Of a stretch of DNA of 64,000 nucleotides, positions 7,563-15,403 are shown in pieces. The position numbers and the translations under genes are program-made. The notes beneath the pieces were generated by a model. It saw only the letters and a list, made by a program, of their open reading frames with translations. It was not told where the DNA came from and made no database searches. The DNA comes from Pigmentiphaga sp. NML080357 (lineage in GTDB: Bacteria > Pseudomonadota > Gammaproteobacteria > Burkholderiales > Burkholderiaceae_B): the NCBI RefSeq assembly GCF_002188465.1, contig NZ_NINW01000022.1, forward strand, positions 228,870 through 292,869. The letters are read 5' to 3'. Position 1 is the stretch's first letter; the number at the start of each line of letters is the position of its first letter.

Positions 7563-7951
7563 GCATCGGCGTCACCTTGAAGGCTTGGGCCAGGCGGATC
7601 AAGCGTGATGGCGTGACGCTGTGGTTTGCCGGCAAGCATCCCGGCACGCCTTGGTATGCCAAGGCGCTGGGGCTGTTCGTGGTGGCCTATGCGCTCAGTC
7701 CCATTGACCTGATTCCAGACTTCATTCCGGTGCTGGGTTATGTGGACGATGTGATCTTGTTGCCCGTGCTGATCTGGTTGACTGTGAAGCTGCTGCCATC
7801 CGATGTGCTGGCGCAATGCCGTATTCAGGCCGATGAATGGATGCTGGCGGAAGGCGCCAAGCCGCGGAGCCGGTTCGGGGCAGTGATGATCGTGGCGCTG
7901 TGGCTGGTGATGGGGGTGGCATTGTGGTTCTGGCTCATGCCGCATCTTTAG
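7559..7951 (+). CDS. YkvA/DUF1232 membrane protein
   Basis: A 130-residue protein with the DUF1232 signature YALSPIDLIPDFIPVLGYVDDVI at residues about 47-69, plus a second hydrophobic segment at the C-terminus (VMIVALWLVMGVALWFW). The function of the family is unknown. Its ATG overlaps the dmeF stop codon (ATGA), so it is translationally coupled and likely belongs to the Ni/Co export operon. No metal ligand cluster is evident. Confidence 0.85.
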   Translation: MSIGVTLKAWARRIKRDGVTLWFAGKHPGTPWYAKALGLFVVAYALSPIDLIPDFIPVLGYVDDVILLPVLIWLTVKLLPSDVLAQCRIQADEWMLAEGAKPRSRFGAVMIVALWLVMGVALWFWLMPHL

Positions 7952-7979
7952 TTTTTCCTGAGGGCATATTGAATGGCAT

Positions 7980-8174
7980 GGGCGTGTCGGCGCGAAGCGC
8001 CGCCGGGCTTTCGAGCTGCGTCCCGTGCTTCGTGCCGAATTACGGCCATTCGGCTTCAATCCCTCACGCCTTCGCGCCTGCGCTTGCCTCCTGAGGATCG
8101 GCGCAAGGCTCATCCCTGCCGCGCGGTGCTTGACGCCCGTCGAATACCGCCGAACCGGCAACGCCGGATCGGCC
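7980..8174 (+). repeat. non-coding repeat family 1, copy B
   Basis: The 790-base space 7952-8741 has no supported gene. Its first part matches 9200-9410 in ordered blocks: GGCGTGTCGG, CGCCGGGCTT, CCCGTGC, ACGGCCATTCGGC, CAATCCCTCACGCCTTCGCG, GATCGGCGCAAGGC, ACCGCCGAACCGGC, CGCCGGATCGGCC. The shared order with scattered substitutions indicates an old duplication. Confidence 0.6.
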
Positions 8175-8565
8175 AAGCCGGCGCCCCCGCCGCGATGGGC
8201 GGGGAACTGGCGAATACGCTGGAGCTTGCTGCGGCAGGTTGTACGGATGCGTGCCGTCCCCGACGCTGACGGTTCCTGCCCATCACGTTACGAAGGACGG
8301 TTCACGGGCATCCCGCCCGGCATCGCTATGGAGCTTCCATGCCACGCCTCAAGACTGGCGCCGCAAGGTGTGACCGGGGCGTTCTCGCCCGTCATTGGGG
8401 TGTTGACCTGGCCCGCGTCTGGGAGCGAGCCAGTGCAGCGTTCGTGCGGGGATGCCGAGTCAGCCCTGTCTCCTTTCGAAGCGGTTCGGCCCAAGGCGTC
8501 CTTGTCTTGTTGTGAATCCTGGCGGTGGCACGGCTGCGCCTCGGGCTTTATGGCTGCAACCGTCC

Positions 8566-8624
8566 GGCGAAAACAATTTCCCCCTGCGCTGCGCGCATTC
8601 CTCGCGGGACAAATTCTTTTCGCC
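8566..8624 (+). promoter_or_regulatory. long hairpin upstream of the DUF736 gene
   Basis: GGCGAAAA (8566-8573) pairs with TTTTCGCC (8617-8624). After a single C-C mismatch, AATTT (8575-8579) pairs with AAATT (8611-8615), and CCC/GGG can extend the stem. It lies 118 bases before the DUF736 ATG. A regulatory RNA leader or DNA structure is likely; the role is unknown. Confidence 0.55.
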
Positions 8625-8741
8625 TCCCGGTTCTCCACTGCGTTGCGACCGCAAGCGGTGCAGCCAGCCCGTCTCCCGCCGGTCGGATCACAACAAGGAC
8701 GCGATGGGCGCGAACCTTGTTCAATCGTAAGGAGATTCATC

Positions 8742-9056
8742 ATGGCAACCATCGGCACCTTCACCGCGGACAAAGACGGCTTCACCGGCACGCTGCGCAC
8801 CCTGACCCTCAACGTCAAGGCCAAGCTGGTTCCCAACGACAAGGGGGACAACGAACACGCCCCCGACTTCCGCGTGCAGGCGGCGGGCTTCGACATCGGC
8901 GCGGCGTGGAAGAAAGTCAGCAAGGCCGAACGGCCCTACGTGTCCGTGACCCTCGACGATCCTTCGTTCCCAGCAACGGTCTATGCCCGGCTGATCGAGG
9001 AAGAGGACGGCACGCACACGCTGATCTGGTCGCGCAGCAAGCCCCAGGCGGCCTGA
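8742..9056 (+). CDS. DUF736 family protein
   Basis: A 104-residue soluble protein of the DUF736 family, a marker of conjugative elements in proteobacteria. Family features are the start [40 protein letters not shown] and [18 protein letters not shown]. The fold is predicted to be small and beta-rich; activity is unknown. TAAGGAG lies nine bases before the ATG at 8742. The long open frame upstream (to 8025) covers the repeat and the hairpin and has no coding character. Confidence 0.9.
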   Translation: MATIGTFTADKDGFTGTLRTLTLNVKAKLVPNDKGDNEHAPDFRVQAAGFDIGAAWKKVSKAERPYVSVTLDDPSFPATVYARLIEEEDGTHTLIWSRSKPQAA

Positions 9057-9065
9057 TGGCCGCCA

Positions 9066-9090
9066 GCGCCCCGCCCACGCGGCGGGGCGC
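9066..9090 (+). terminator. hairpin after the DUF736 gene
   Basis: A perfect 10-bp stem (GCGCCCCGCC / GGCGGGGCGC, loop CACGC) follows the DUF736 stop codon by ten bases; no T tract. Confidence 0.45.
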
Positions 9091-9199
9091 CGTGCCGCTT
9101 TCGCAGAGCTGCATGGAAGCCTGGTCATTGCAGGAGCGTGGCCCATGTTGGGCCGCTTCTGTTGAGGCATGGGGCGAGTCTGCGGCTGCAAGAACGGCC

Positions 9200-9410
9200 G
9201 GGCGTGTCGGTGCCTTGCACCGCCGGGCTTAGCTGGCTGCGCCCCGTGCCGTCTTTGTCGTCACGGCCATTCGGCGCCAATCCCTCACGCCTTCGCGCCT
9301 GCGGCGCTGCGCGCGTCGCTTGCTCCAGGGGATCGGCGCAAGGCCCATCCCCGCCGCGCTGCACTTGGCGCCCCTTGAACACCGCCGAACCGGCTTGCGC
9401 CGGATCGGCC
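9200..9410 (+). repeat. non-coding repeat family 1, copy C
   Basis: Second long copy of the repeat at 7980-8174. It has a small GC-rich insertion after CTTCGCGCCTGCG. It fills most of the space between the DUF736 gene and the convergent XRE gene, whose stop codon is at 9421. Confidence 0.6.
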
Positions 9411-9420
9411 GGGCCAGCGC

Positions 9421-9714
9421 CTACGGCGGGGCCGCCGCTGCGAGCTGGCTTTCAGCCTCGCTCATTAGCACTGCCGTGCTGCATTCGAGCGCGCCAGCGA
9501 TCTTGAAAATGATCGCCAGCGTGGGCATGTGCTCGCCGCGCTCGATCTTCCCCATGTGGGAACGCTCGATGCCGGCCTGGTGTGCCAGCGATTCCTGCGC
9601 GATGCCGCGCTCCATCCGCAGAGCACGCACCGCCGCGCCGAAGGCGTGGGCCAGCTCGGCGTCATGGGTGGTGGAGCCGGCCGGTCGGCCGCGCTGGACG
9701 GTTCGCTTCTGCAT
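9421..9714 (-). CDS. XRE-family HTH regulator
   Basis: A 97-residue Cro/CI-type regulator, one HTH_3 domain at residues about 26-80. The helix-turn-helix is IAQESLAHQAGIERSHMGKIERGEHMPTL. The N-terminal tail is basic (MQKRTVQRGRPAGSTTH). I chose the ATG at 9714 because homologous ICE regulators begin MQKRTVQRGRPAG; nine residues upstream (MCCELTLLS) are also open. It is transcribed against the neighbouring genes and shares an AT-rich divergent promoter region (9742-9930) with the second DUF2958 gene, so control of that gene and of itself is likely. Confidence 0.85.
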   Translation of the reverse strand: MQKRTVQRGRPAGSTTHDAELAHAFGAAVRALRMERGIAQESLAHQAGIERSHMGKIERGEHMPTLAIIFKIAGALECSTAVLMSEAESQLAAAAPP

Positions 9715-9930
9715 AGACAGAAGCGTCAATTCGCAGCACAATTAAAACCACGTTATCTTTAACTCATTCATTCCGAATCAATCCTTTTTCGTGCTTCTAC
9801 GTCTTTACAGAAATACGCATTTGCGGTTTTTCACGGAAGCACAAAACCGAATCCGTGCATTTCCTCAAATCCGCCGATACGGCTTTACGCTTTCACGCTT
9901 CGGTGGATTTGTTCCAAGAAAGGGCTGCCC

Positions 9931-10278
9931 ATGAACCGACTCATCACCGAGGACGAGCGCAGGCAGTTGCTGGCCCACGGCCAGAATCGCGCCGCTGGCG
10001 GCTCCATCGACCCGTTGCCCGTGGTGCGGTTGTTCACGCCGGACGCGCATCTCACTTGGCTGCTGGCCGCGCTCGATCCGGCCGATGGCGATACGGCCTT
10101 TGGCCTGATCGACCTGGGGCTGGGAATGCCCGAGCTGGGCACCGTGAAGCTGTCCGATCTGGAATCCATCGTCGGGCCACGCAAGCAGCCCGTGATGCGG
10201 GATCGGTATTTTCAGGCGGCACGCCCGCTGTCGGAATATCTGCGGCTGGCCCAGGAGAATGGTTCCATCCTCGATTGA
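9931..10278 (+). CDS. DUF2958 domain protein, copy 2
   Basis: A 115-residue paralogue of the protein at 1399-1749. It shares LITEDERRQLLAHGQNRA, PVVRLFTPDAHLTWLLAALDP and FGLIDLGLGMPELG. Unlike copy 1 it has its own AT-rich upstream region opposite the XRE regulator, so the two copies may be expressed at different stages. Function unknown. The 343 bases after it (10279-10621) hold no gene, only a small hairpin CAGACC-N5-GGTCTG near 10334 and AT-rich stretches suitable for a promoter of the DUF2285 gene. Confidence 0.85.
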   Translation: MNRLITEDERRQLLAHGQNRAAGGSIDPLPVVRLFTPDAHLTWLLAALDPADGDTAFGLIDLGLGMPELGTVKLSDLESIVGPRKQPVMRDRYFQAARPLSEYLRLAQENGSILD

Positions 10279-10621
10279 ACCGTTCGCACTGCGGCCAAGC
10301 GGGGCGTATTGGGACTATTTCAGTCTTATTCCAGACCTGTCCGGTCTGAATCCGCACTCTTGCATTCAACCCGTGCTGGTGTGACCCAATCAGTCACGAT
10401 CTTTTATGCGGGTACGGGCACGGTGTTTTGTGCCGCATGACGTTGTCGGGTCGGGCGGTCGTCGCATTCGGACGGGATTCGCAATACACCGGAGCCAATC
10501 AGTCTTGACACCGCATGTTACATGCTTGAATTGATGCAGATGATGGTTTTGATCTGGATGCGATAGCTTCGTTTTGATCGGCCCGTGGCGACGTTCCTGC
10601 TGTTCGACAGGAGCTTTCGTC

Positions 10622-11395
10622 ATGGTCAGCCCTCACCATTTCCCGCACTGGTATCCCACCGCCGCCTACCTCTACGTTCTGCGGCTCGATGCACTCGCAC
10701 TGGCCTGTGAGTACCTGCGGCGCCATCCCGACTACCGGCTCGACTGGCTGCACCGTCATCGCCGGCCGCAGGCGGCACAGCACGCGGCGCATCGCTGGGG
10801 CTTACGCCTGCTGGAAGACCCAGCCTTGGATGCGCGCGACGCGCATCCGGCCTGGCTCCCCGGCCATGCCGGCGTGGTGCAGCTCTACCCCGATGCCGAC
10901 CCACCGCAGAATGCCACCGCCTTCGCGTTCTGGCGCATCCCTGGTCACAAGCAATTGATCCACGATGGCAAGCGGCTGGTGCTGATCGCGCGCAGCCCTG
11001 GCCATTGCCTGCGCTTCGCGCTGGCACCCGGCCTGGAGGACGGCATGGCTGTCGCCTATGCCCATCACGGCGGTGCTGCCGCACCTGCACGCGGCCATGC
11101 GCCCGGTGCGGCGCTGGCCAATGCTCGGCCCCGGCCATCGCATTCGGCCTTGCTGGAACTGCACACCTTGCAGGCGCTCGACGCAACCCTGGCGGGTGCG
11201 TCCTTGCGCGATGTGGCCGAAGGCTTGTTCGGCGTGGATGCCGCAGCCGGTTGGTACAGCGACGGCGGCCTGCGCTCCAAGGTGCGCCGCCTGACGCGGC
11301 GCGGCGATGCGCTGATGCGCGGCGGCTATCGCCGCCTAGCACAGCTTGCGCCGCTTGAGAAGGGTCGTTTTGAAGGCCACGCAAAACGACCCTGA
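10622..11395 (+). CDS. DUF2285 domain protein (ICE regulator-like)
   Basis: A 257-residue protein. The N-terminal part (HWYPTAAYLYVLRLDALALACEYLRRHPDYRLDW) matches the transcription-regulator-like domain often joined to DUF2285. The C-terminal half carries DUF2285, with LLELHTLQALDATLAGASLRDVAEGLFG and GLRSKVRRLTRRGDALMRGGYRRL, an HTH-like arrangement. Homologues lie just before the excisionase/repA cluster in Tn4371 and ICE-clc-like elements. In Mesorhizobium ICEs related DUF2285 proteins (QseM/FseA) control excision, so a switch role is plausible. The start ATG at 10622 follows CAGGAG; the open frame starts earlier at 10574 without a ribosome site. Confidence 0.8.
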   Translation: MVSPHHFPHWYPTAAYLYVLRLDALALACEYLRRHPDYRLDWLHRHRRPQAAQHAAHRWGLRLLEDPALDARDAHPAWLPGHAGVVQLYPDADPPQNATAFAFWRIPGHKQLIHDGKRLVLIARSPGHCLRFALAPGLEDGMAVAYAHHGGAAAPARGHAPGAALANARPRPSHSALLELHTLQALDATLAGASLRDVAEGLFGVDAAAGWYSDGGLRSKVRRLTRRGDALMRGGYRRLAQLAPLEKGRFEGHAKRP

Positions 11396-11478
11396 GCAAG
11401 AGAGCTTCATTTTCTGAGACTGCCTCCATCCGGTTGCGCTGTGTGGCCGGAGCCCTGCAACCGATGGAGGTTCTCACC

Positions 11479-11769
11479 ATGCGTCCTGCTCCCTTGCGGC
11501 CTGCCGCCGCTCCCGCAACCACCTCGGCCGCTGTCGCGCAACCGCAGCGTTATCTCACCAACGACGAAGCCGCCGACTACCTGCGACTGTCACCGCGCAC
11601 GCTGGAAAAGCAGCGCGTGCTGGGCGGCGGCCCCAAGTTCCGCAAATTCGGCCGCCGCGTCATGTACGCCGTGGCCGATCTCGATGCCTGGGCTTCCGAG
11701 CGCAGCTTCGAGAGCACATCCGATCCCGAGTACGCCGAGCAGCATTCGGCGGACAGCCGTGCGCGCTGA
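11479..11769 (+). CDS. excisionase-like helix-turn-helix protein (AlpA/MerR_17 type)
   Basis: A 96-residue protein with an N-terminal Ala/Pro-rich tail and a winged HTH of the excisionase/DUF3853 type at residues about 28-80: RYLTNDEAADYLRLSPRTLEKQRVLGGGPKFRKFGRRVMYAVADLDAWA. Such proteins bend DNA as recombination directionality factors or act as regulators. It sits directly upstream of repA. The ATG at 11479 follows a TGGAGG site; a longer N-terminus from 11434 is possible. Confidence 0.8.
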   Translation: MRPAPLRPAAAPATTSAAVAQPQRYLTNDEAADYLRLSPRTLEKQRVLGGGPKFRKFGRRVMYAVADLDAWASERSFESTSDPEYAEQHSADSRAR

Positions 11770-11795
11770 CCGCTGGCGCGCGGGTGGCTTTCGCC

Positions 11796-12653
11796 ATGTC
11801 CAGCCCTGCGCTGCCGTCCCGGCAGCGGCTCGTGCCAGAGCGCGAACAGCTCGACCTGTTCCGTGCCCTGCCGGGCGACATGGCGCCGCGCGACAGCCAG
11901 GATTTGATGGCCTTTCCGTTCTTCTCGCTGGCGAAGTCGCGGCGCGTGGCGCCGATCGACTTCCGCGCCAGCGGCATCACGATCCGCGTGGAGGGAACGC
12001 AGGAGCATGGCATCGCCACGATTTGGGATGCAGATGTGCTCATTTGGGCGGCTTCGCAGATTGTGGAGGCGCGCGACGCGGGCTTGCGTCCATCGCGGCT
12101 CATGCAGGCCACGCCCTACGAGATCCAGCGATTCATTGGGCGCGGTACGTCGCTGCGCGACTACCAGCGCCTCAAGGCGGCCTTGGATCGCCTGCAATCC
12201 ACGACGGTGGCCACGTCCATTCGGGAGACCACGGGAAGACGGCTGCACCGCTTCTCGTGGATCAACGAATGGAAGGAACTGGCCGATACCAAGGGCACGC
12301 CCTTAGGGCTGGAGCTGATCCTGCCGGACTGGTTTTACGCGGGCGTCATGGATGCCGCGCTGGTGCTGACCATCGACCCAGCGTATTTCCGGCTCACGGG
12401 CGGCATCGAGCGATGGCTGTACCGGCTGGTGCGCAAACACGGCGGGCGACAGCCGGGTGGTTGGCAATTCGATTTCCGACACCTGTATCGGAAATCGGGC
12501 AGTGCCACGCGCTTCTCAGACTTCGCCTACGACCTGCGCGCACTGGTCGCGCGGCAGTCGCTGCCCGGCTACGTCCTAGGCATCGAGCGGATGCCGGACA
12601 ACAGCGCCGAGCTGCTGACCTTCCGGCCCGTGCCGTTCGCGGCACGGGGATAA
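11796..12653 (+). CDS. repA: RepA-type replication initiator (RPA family)
   Basis: A 285-residue replication initiator protein A. Family segments include PEREQLDLFRALPGDMAPRDSQDLMAFPFFSLAK, DADVLIWAASQIVEARDAG, TPYEIQRFIGRGTSLRDYQRLKAALDRL and IERWLYRLVRKHGG. It resembles plasmid initiators of the RPA family (PF10134) and is a core gene of Tn4371-type ICEs. It probably binds the iteron-like repeats that begin 24 bases after its stop codon. The start is not certain: GTG at 11784 is also in frame, but the ATG at 11796 gives the commoner MSSPALP beginning. Confidence 0.9.
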   Translation: MSSPALPSRQRLVPEREQLDLFRALPGDMAPRDSQDLMAFPFFSLAKSRRVAPIDFRASGITIRVEGTQEHGIATIWDADVLIWAASQIVEARDAGLRPSRLMQATPYEIQRFIGRGTSLRDYQRLKAALDRLQSTTVATSIRETTGRRLHRFSWINEWKELADTKGTPLGLELILPDWFYAGVMDAALVLTIDPAYFRLTGGIERWLYRLVRKHGGRQPGGWQFDFRHLYRKSGSATRFSDFAYDLRALVARQSLPGYVLGIERMPDNSAELLTFRPVPFAARG

Positions 12654-12677
12654 ACGGTGCGCAGCTTGTGGACGGGC

Positions 12678-12744
12678 TCGTGCTATCAGGAGTACGAGGT
12701 ATCGTGCTATCGGGAGTACGACTCTCGTGCTATCAGGAGTACGG
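12678..12744 (+). repeat. three iteron-like direct repeats (candidate oriV)
   Basis: Near-identical 20-base units start at 12678, 12702 and 12725. Their core is CGTGCTATCAGGAGTACG, with one A-to-G change in the second copy. The spacing of 24 and 23 bases is about two helical turns, as in RepA-bound iterons. They are followed by an AT-richer stretch (12779-12825) with repeated CCCTAACTT that could be the unwinding element. Confidence 0.75.
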
Positions 12745-12906
12745 ATCGGCCGCAAAGCCAATAACGGCGCGGGTTTCGGCCTCCCCTAACTTCCCTAACT
12801 TAAAACATCTAACTGGTAGTAGAAGCGCCGCACCTCGGTGGAAAACCGCCACGCGGCGCGAAGCACAGCGGCAACAACCGGGCTTTCCAACAGGGAGGGC
12901 CAGGCC

Positions 12907-13545
12907 ATGATCGTCGCGCTGCTCAACCAGAAAGGCGGCGTCGGCAAAACCACGCTGGCTACCCACATCGCTGGCGAGCTGGCGATGCGCGGCCAACACG
13001 TCGTGTTGCTGGACGCCGACCCGCAAGGCTCCGCGCTGGACTGGACGCAGCGCCGCAGCCAGCAAGGTTTGCCAAGGCTGTTCAGCGCCGTGGGCCTCGC
13101 ACGCGAAACGCTGCACCAGGAAGCGCCAGAACTCGCCAGGCGGGCCGATCACGTCGTCATCGACGGGCCGCCGCGCATCGCCGCCTTGGCGCGCTCCTCG
13201 CTGCTGGCGGCCGAGCGCGTGCTGATCCCGGTGCAGCCCAGCCCCTACGACCTGTGGGCCAGCGCCGAGATGGTGGCGCTGATCCGCGAGGCGCAGGTGT
13301 TTCGGCCTGCGCTGCGCGCGGCCTTCGTCATCAACCGGCGCGTGAGCACCACGGTGATCGGACGCGAAGCACGCGGCGCGCTGGCCGAGCAGCCGCTTCC
13401 TGCGCTGCGCGCGGAAGTGCATCAACGCATCGTGTTCGCCGACAGCGTGGCTGCTGGCCGGCTGGCACGCGAGACGGCGCCGGACAGCGTCGCCGCGCGC
13501 GAAATCACCGCACTGGTGGACGAACTGCTGCGGTGGCCGACATGA
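12907..13545 (+). CDS. parA: ParA-family partition ATPase
   Basis: A 212-residue Walker-type ATPase that positions DNA by ATP-dependent nucleoid binding. The deviant Walker A is NQKGGVGKTTLATHIAGE (residues about 7-24), followed by LLDADPQGSALDW (A' motif) and VVIDGPPRIAAL (Walker B). The short length puts it in the small ParA/type Ib or ParF-like class without an N-terminal HTH. The ATG at 12907 follows an AGGGAGGGCC site. The next gene overlaps its stop codon and is the likely partner. Confidence 0.9.
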   Translation: MIVALLNQKGGVGKTTLATHIAGELAMRGQHVVLLDADPQGSALDWTQRRSQQGLPRLFSAVGLARETLHQEAPELARRADHVVIDGPPRIAALARSSLLAAERVLIPVQPSPYDLWASAEMVALIREAQVFRPALRAAFVINRRVSTTVIGREARGALAEQPLPALRAEVHQRIVFADSVAAGRLARETAPDSVAAREITALVDELLRWPT

Positions 13546-13817
13546 GCAGCCCCGCCAGCAAGCGCACGACAAAGCGCGTCGGCATCGGCGCGCGTCCGCC
13601 CGCGAATCCGCACGCCGAGGCGTGGATTCGCCAGGGCGACGCCGATGCGCTGGGCAAGGGCGACCTCTACACCGCACGCCTGACGCTCGACATCACGCCC
13701 GCAATGCGGGCGCGCATCAAGGTGTCGGCGTTCACGCAAGGCGTGACGGTGGCCGAACTGCTGCGCGGCCTGCTGGAGCGCGAGTTTCCAGAACAACGCA
13801 GGGAGAACACACCATGA
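13542..13817 (+). CDS. small partition partner (ParG/CopG-like)
   Basis: A 91-residue protein with a basic, unstructured N-terminus (KRTTKRVGIGARPPANP) and a C-terminal segment that reads like a ribbon-helix-helix: YTARLTLDITPAMRARIKVSAFTQGVTVAELLRGLLEREFP. This layout is that of ParG-type centromere-binding proteins. It overlaps the parA stop codon by four bases (ATGA), so translation is coupled. It probably binds the parA promoter region as repressor and centromere protein; this is inferred from architecture. Confidence 0.75.
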   Translation: MSSPASKRTTKRVGIGARPPANPHAEAWIRQGDADALGKGDLYTARLTLDITPAMRARIKVSAFTQGVTVAELLRGLLEREFPEQRRENTP

Positions 13818-14371
13818 CCGCATCCGCTTCGTCTGCCCCCGCGCCTGTTGCCTTCGCGGCCACGGCTGCACCGTCGCCGCCACTCCTAGCACACGCGACG
13901 GGGCCAACATCAACGCCGCTAACGCGCGTTTCGCTGGCCTTCCTGGAGCACCGTTTCAAGCTCTACCTGCGCTTCGGCGAACCGGCGCGCACGCTGCGGC
14001 TCGACCGCTGGCGCAGTCTCGCCGTATTCATGCCGAATGCCATGTTCTGCCGCATTCGCTGGCAGTCCACCGACTACGGCACTGTTCGCTGGCAGCTCAT
14101 GGTGATGCAGGCTTGCACGCCGCTGGACGCGGCGCAGCGCATCCCCGGTGTGCAGCCGGGCGCACGCCTGCTGCTGCACACCGAGGGCGAGAACCAGGTG
14201 CGCGCCGTGCTGGAGCGCATCGACGCCATCGAGGCGCTGGGGATCGCGCCATCCGCCGCTTCACCCGCGTACTGGCGCACGCTCGCCAACCGGCTCGCTG
14301 CGCGCCTGCCGCTGCCCGAATACACCGCCGAGCGGCACGCCGGATGGCTCATCGGGAGGGCGCTGCCATGA
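13814..14371 (+). CDS. DUF2840 domain protein
   Basis: A 185-residue protein of the DUF2840 family, found between parA and traF in Tn4371-like ICEs. The N-terminal 40 residues are Ala/Pro-rich and likely disordered. Family segments are LTRVSLAFLEHRFKLYLRFGEP, LDRWRSLAVFMPNAMFCRIRWQSTDYGTVRWQL and PGARLLLHTEGENQVRAVLERIDAIE. There is no signal peptide or membrane segment. Function unknown. It overlaps the genes on both sides by four bases, so it belongs to one tightly coupled operon. Confidence 0.85.
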   Translation: MTASASSAPAPVAFAATAAPSPPLLAHATGPTSTPLTRVSLAFLEHRFKLYLRFGEPARTLRLDRWRSLAVFMPNAMFCRIRWQSTDYGTVRWQLMVMQACTPLDAAQRIPGVQPGARLLLHTEGENQVRAVLERIDAIEALGIAPSAASPAYWRTLANRLAARLPLPEYTAERHAGWLIGRALP

Positions 14372-14955
14372 CCGCCGTTTCGACTGTCGGCACCGCGCCG
14401 CGTCCTCGCTCACGCCTGCGCGCTCGCATCGTGCTCGCGTGCCTGTCTGCCTGCGGCCTCGCTGCGCTGGCCTGGGCGTCCTTCGTGCATCCGCTGCCGC
14501 GCATCATCTACAACCCGTCCGACAGCGTGGCGGTCGGCTGGTATCGCGTGGAACCGCTCCACCAGCGTACCGACTCGCTGCACCAGCCTTTGTCCGTTGG
14601 CAGCATCGTCTTGACCACGTTGCCGGCAGACACCGCCGCGCTGGCCGCGCAGCGCCGCTACCTGCCGGCGCGCGTGCCGCTGCTCAAGCGCGTGGGCGCC
14701 GTCGCGCCGCAAACGGTGTGCGTGTTTGATGCGCTGGTCTGGATCGACGGCGTGCCGGTGGCCGCCGTGCTGCCCGCCGACCGGCTGGGCCGTCCGCTGC
14801 CTTCCTGGCGGCAGTGCCGCCAGCTTCGGCCTGGCGAACTGTTCCTCTTGAGCGTGACCAACCCGGCGTCGTTCGACAGCCGGTATTTCGGGCCGGTCAG
14901 CGCATCCGCCGTGATCGGCGTCGCGCATCCGATCTGGCTGGAATCCCGCCCATGA
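14368..14955 (+). CDS. traF: TraF-type S26 signal peptidase
   Basis: A 195-residue S26 family peptidase that matures the conjugative pilin (TrbC) in P-type systems. One membrane segment spans about residues 20-40. The catalytic Ser53 lies in NPSDSVAVGWYRV, matching the S-x-x-x-G box of RP4 TraF. The general base Lys107 is in PLLKRVGAVAPQTVCV, and the C-terminal SRYFGPVSASAVIG box completes the family pattern. Its target is probably the TrbC protein at 36420-36797. It is coupled to the DUF2840 gene by ATGA. Confidence 0.9.
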   Translation: MTAVSTVGTAPRPRSRLRARIVLACLSACGLAALAWASFVHPLPRIIYNPSDSVAVGWYRVEPLHQRTDSLHQPLSVGSIVLTTLPADTAALAAQRRYLPARVPLLKRVGAVAPQTVCVFDALVWIDGVPVAAVLPADRLGRPLPSWRQCRQLRPGELFLLSVTNPASFDSRYFGPVSASAVIGVAHPIWLESRP

Positions 14956-15403
14956 TGGCCGTCGATTCGCTGCACGTTGCCATGCATCTCATCGTGCCAT
15001 CGGGCGTGTCGTCCTGCTGGTCGTCGCCGTGTCGTCGCGCGTGCAGTGCGGGTGCATTCGCACCGCACTTCGCGCTGTCTCCGGCGCAGCCGTCCAACGT
15101 GCAGGCGTCTTGCCTCGAACGCGCCCGGCCTGCGGCCGTATCCGCGTTCGCCGGCGCGCTGGCTGCTGGTGCAGCAGCGCCACCGGGCCGCGATTGCCGG
15201 GAGCGGATGCGGGAGGCAAATGCGGAAGGCAAGACAAAAGGGGGCGGCACCTGTCGGCCCGCAAAGCCTGTCTGCACGTGGGGGTGGCGCGGCACGGCGC
15301 GGCTTCGCCGCCGTGCCGCTTGGGGCGCGAGGCCCGCGCCGGTACAGGCATGTCCGCGTGCTTTGCACGACCGGACACGCCACAGCCTTCAGGGAGCGCA
15401 GCC
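14956..15403 (+). other. non-coding space before the relaxase gene, candidate oriT
   Basis: I see no convincing gene in these 448 bases; an open frame from 14952 to 15407 has an implausible Arg/Ala/Cys/Trp-rich composition. Two strong hairpins stand out: 15046-15055/15060-15068 (GTGCGGGTGC with one bulged base, ATTC loop) and 15289-15299/15309-15319 (11 bp perfect, GCGGCACGGCG). Transfer origins commonly lie next to the relaxase gene and contain inverted repeats, so this is the best oriT candidate in the window, but no nick site is recognised. Confidence 0.4.

Noticed and set aside
8025..8741. Extended N-terminus for the DUF736 gene (open frame from 8025)
   Set aside because: It crosses a non-coding repeat and a strong hairpin, and a good TAAGGAG site with the family's normal start lies at 8742.
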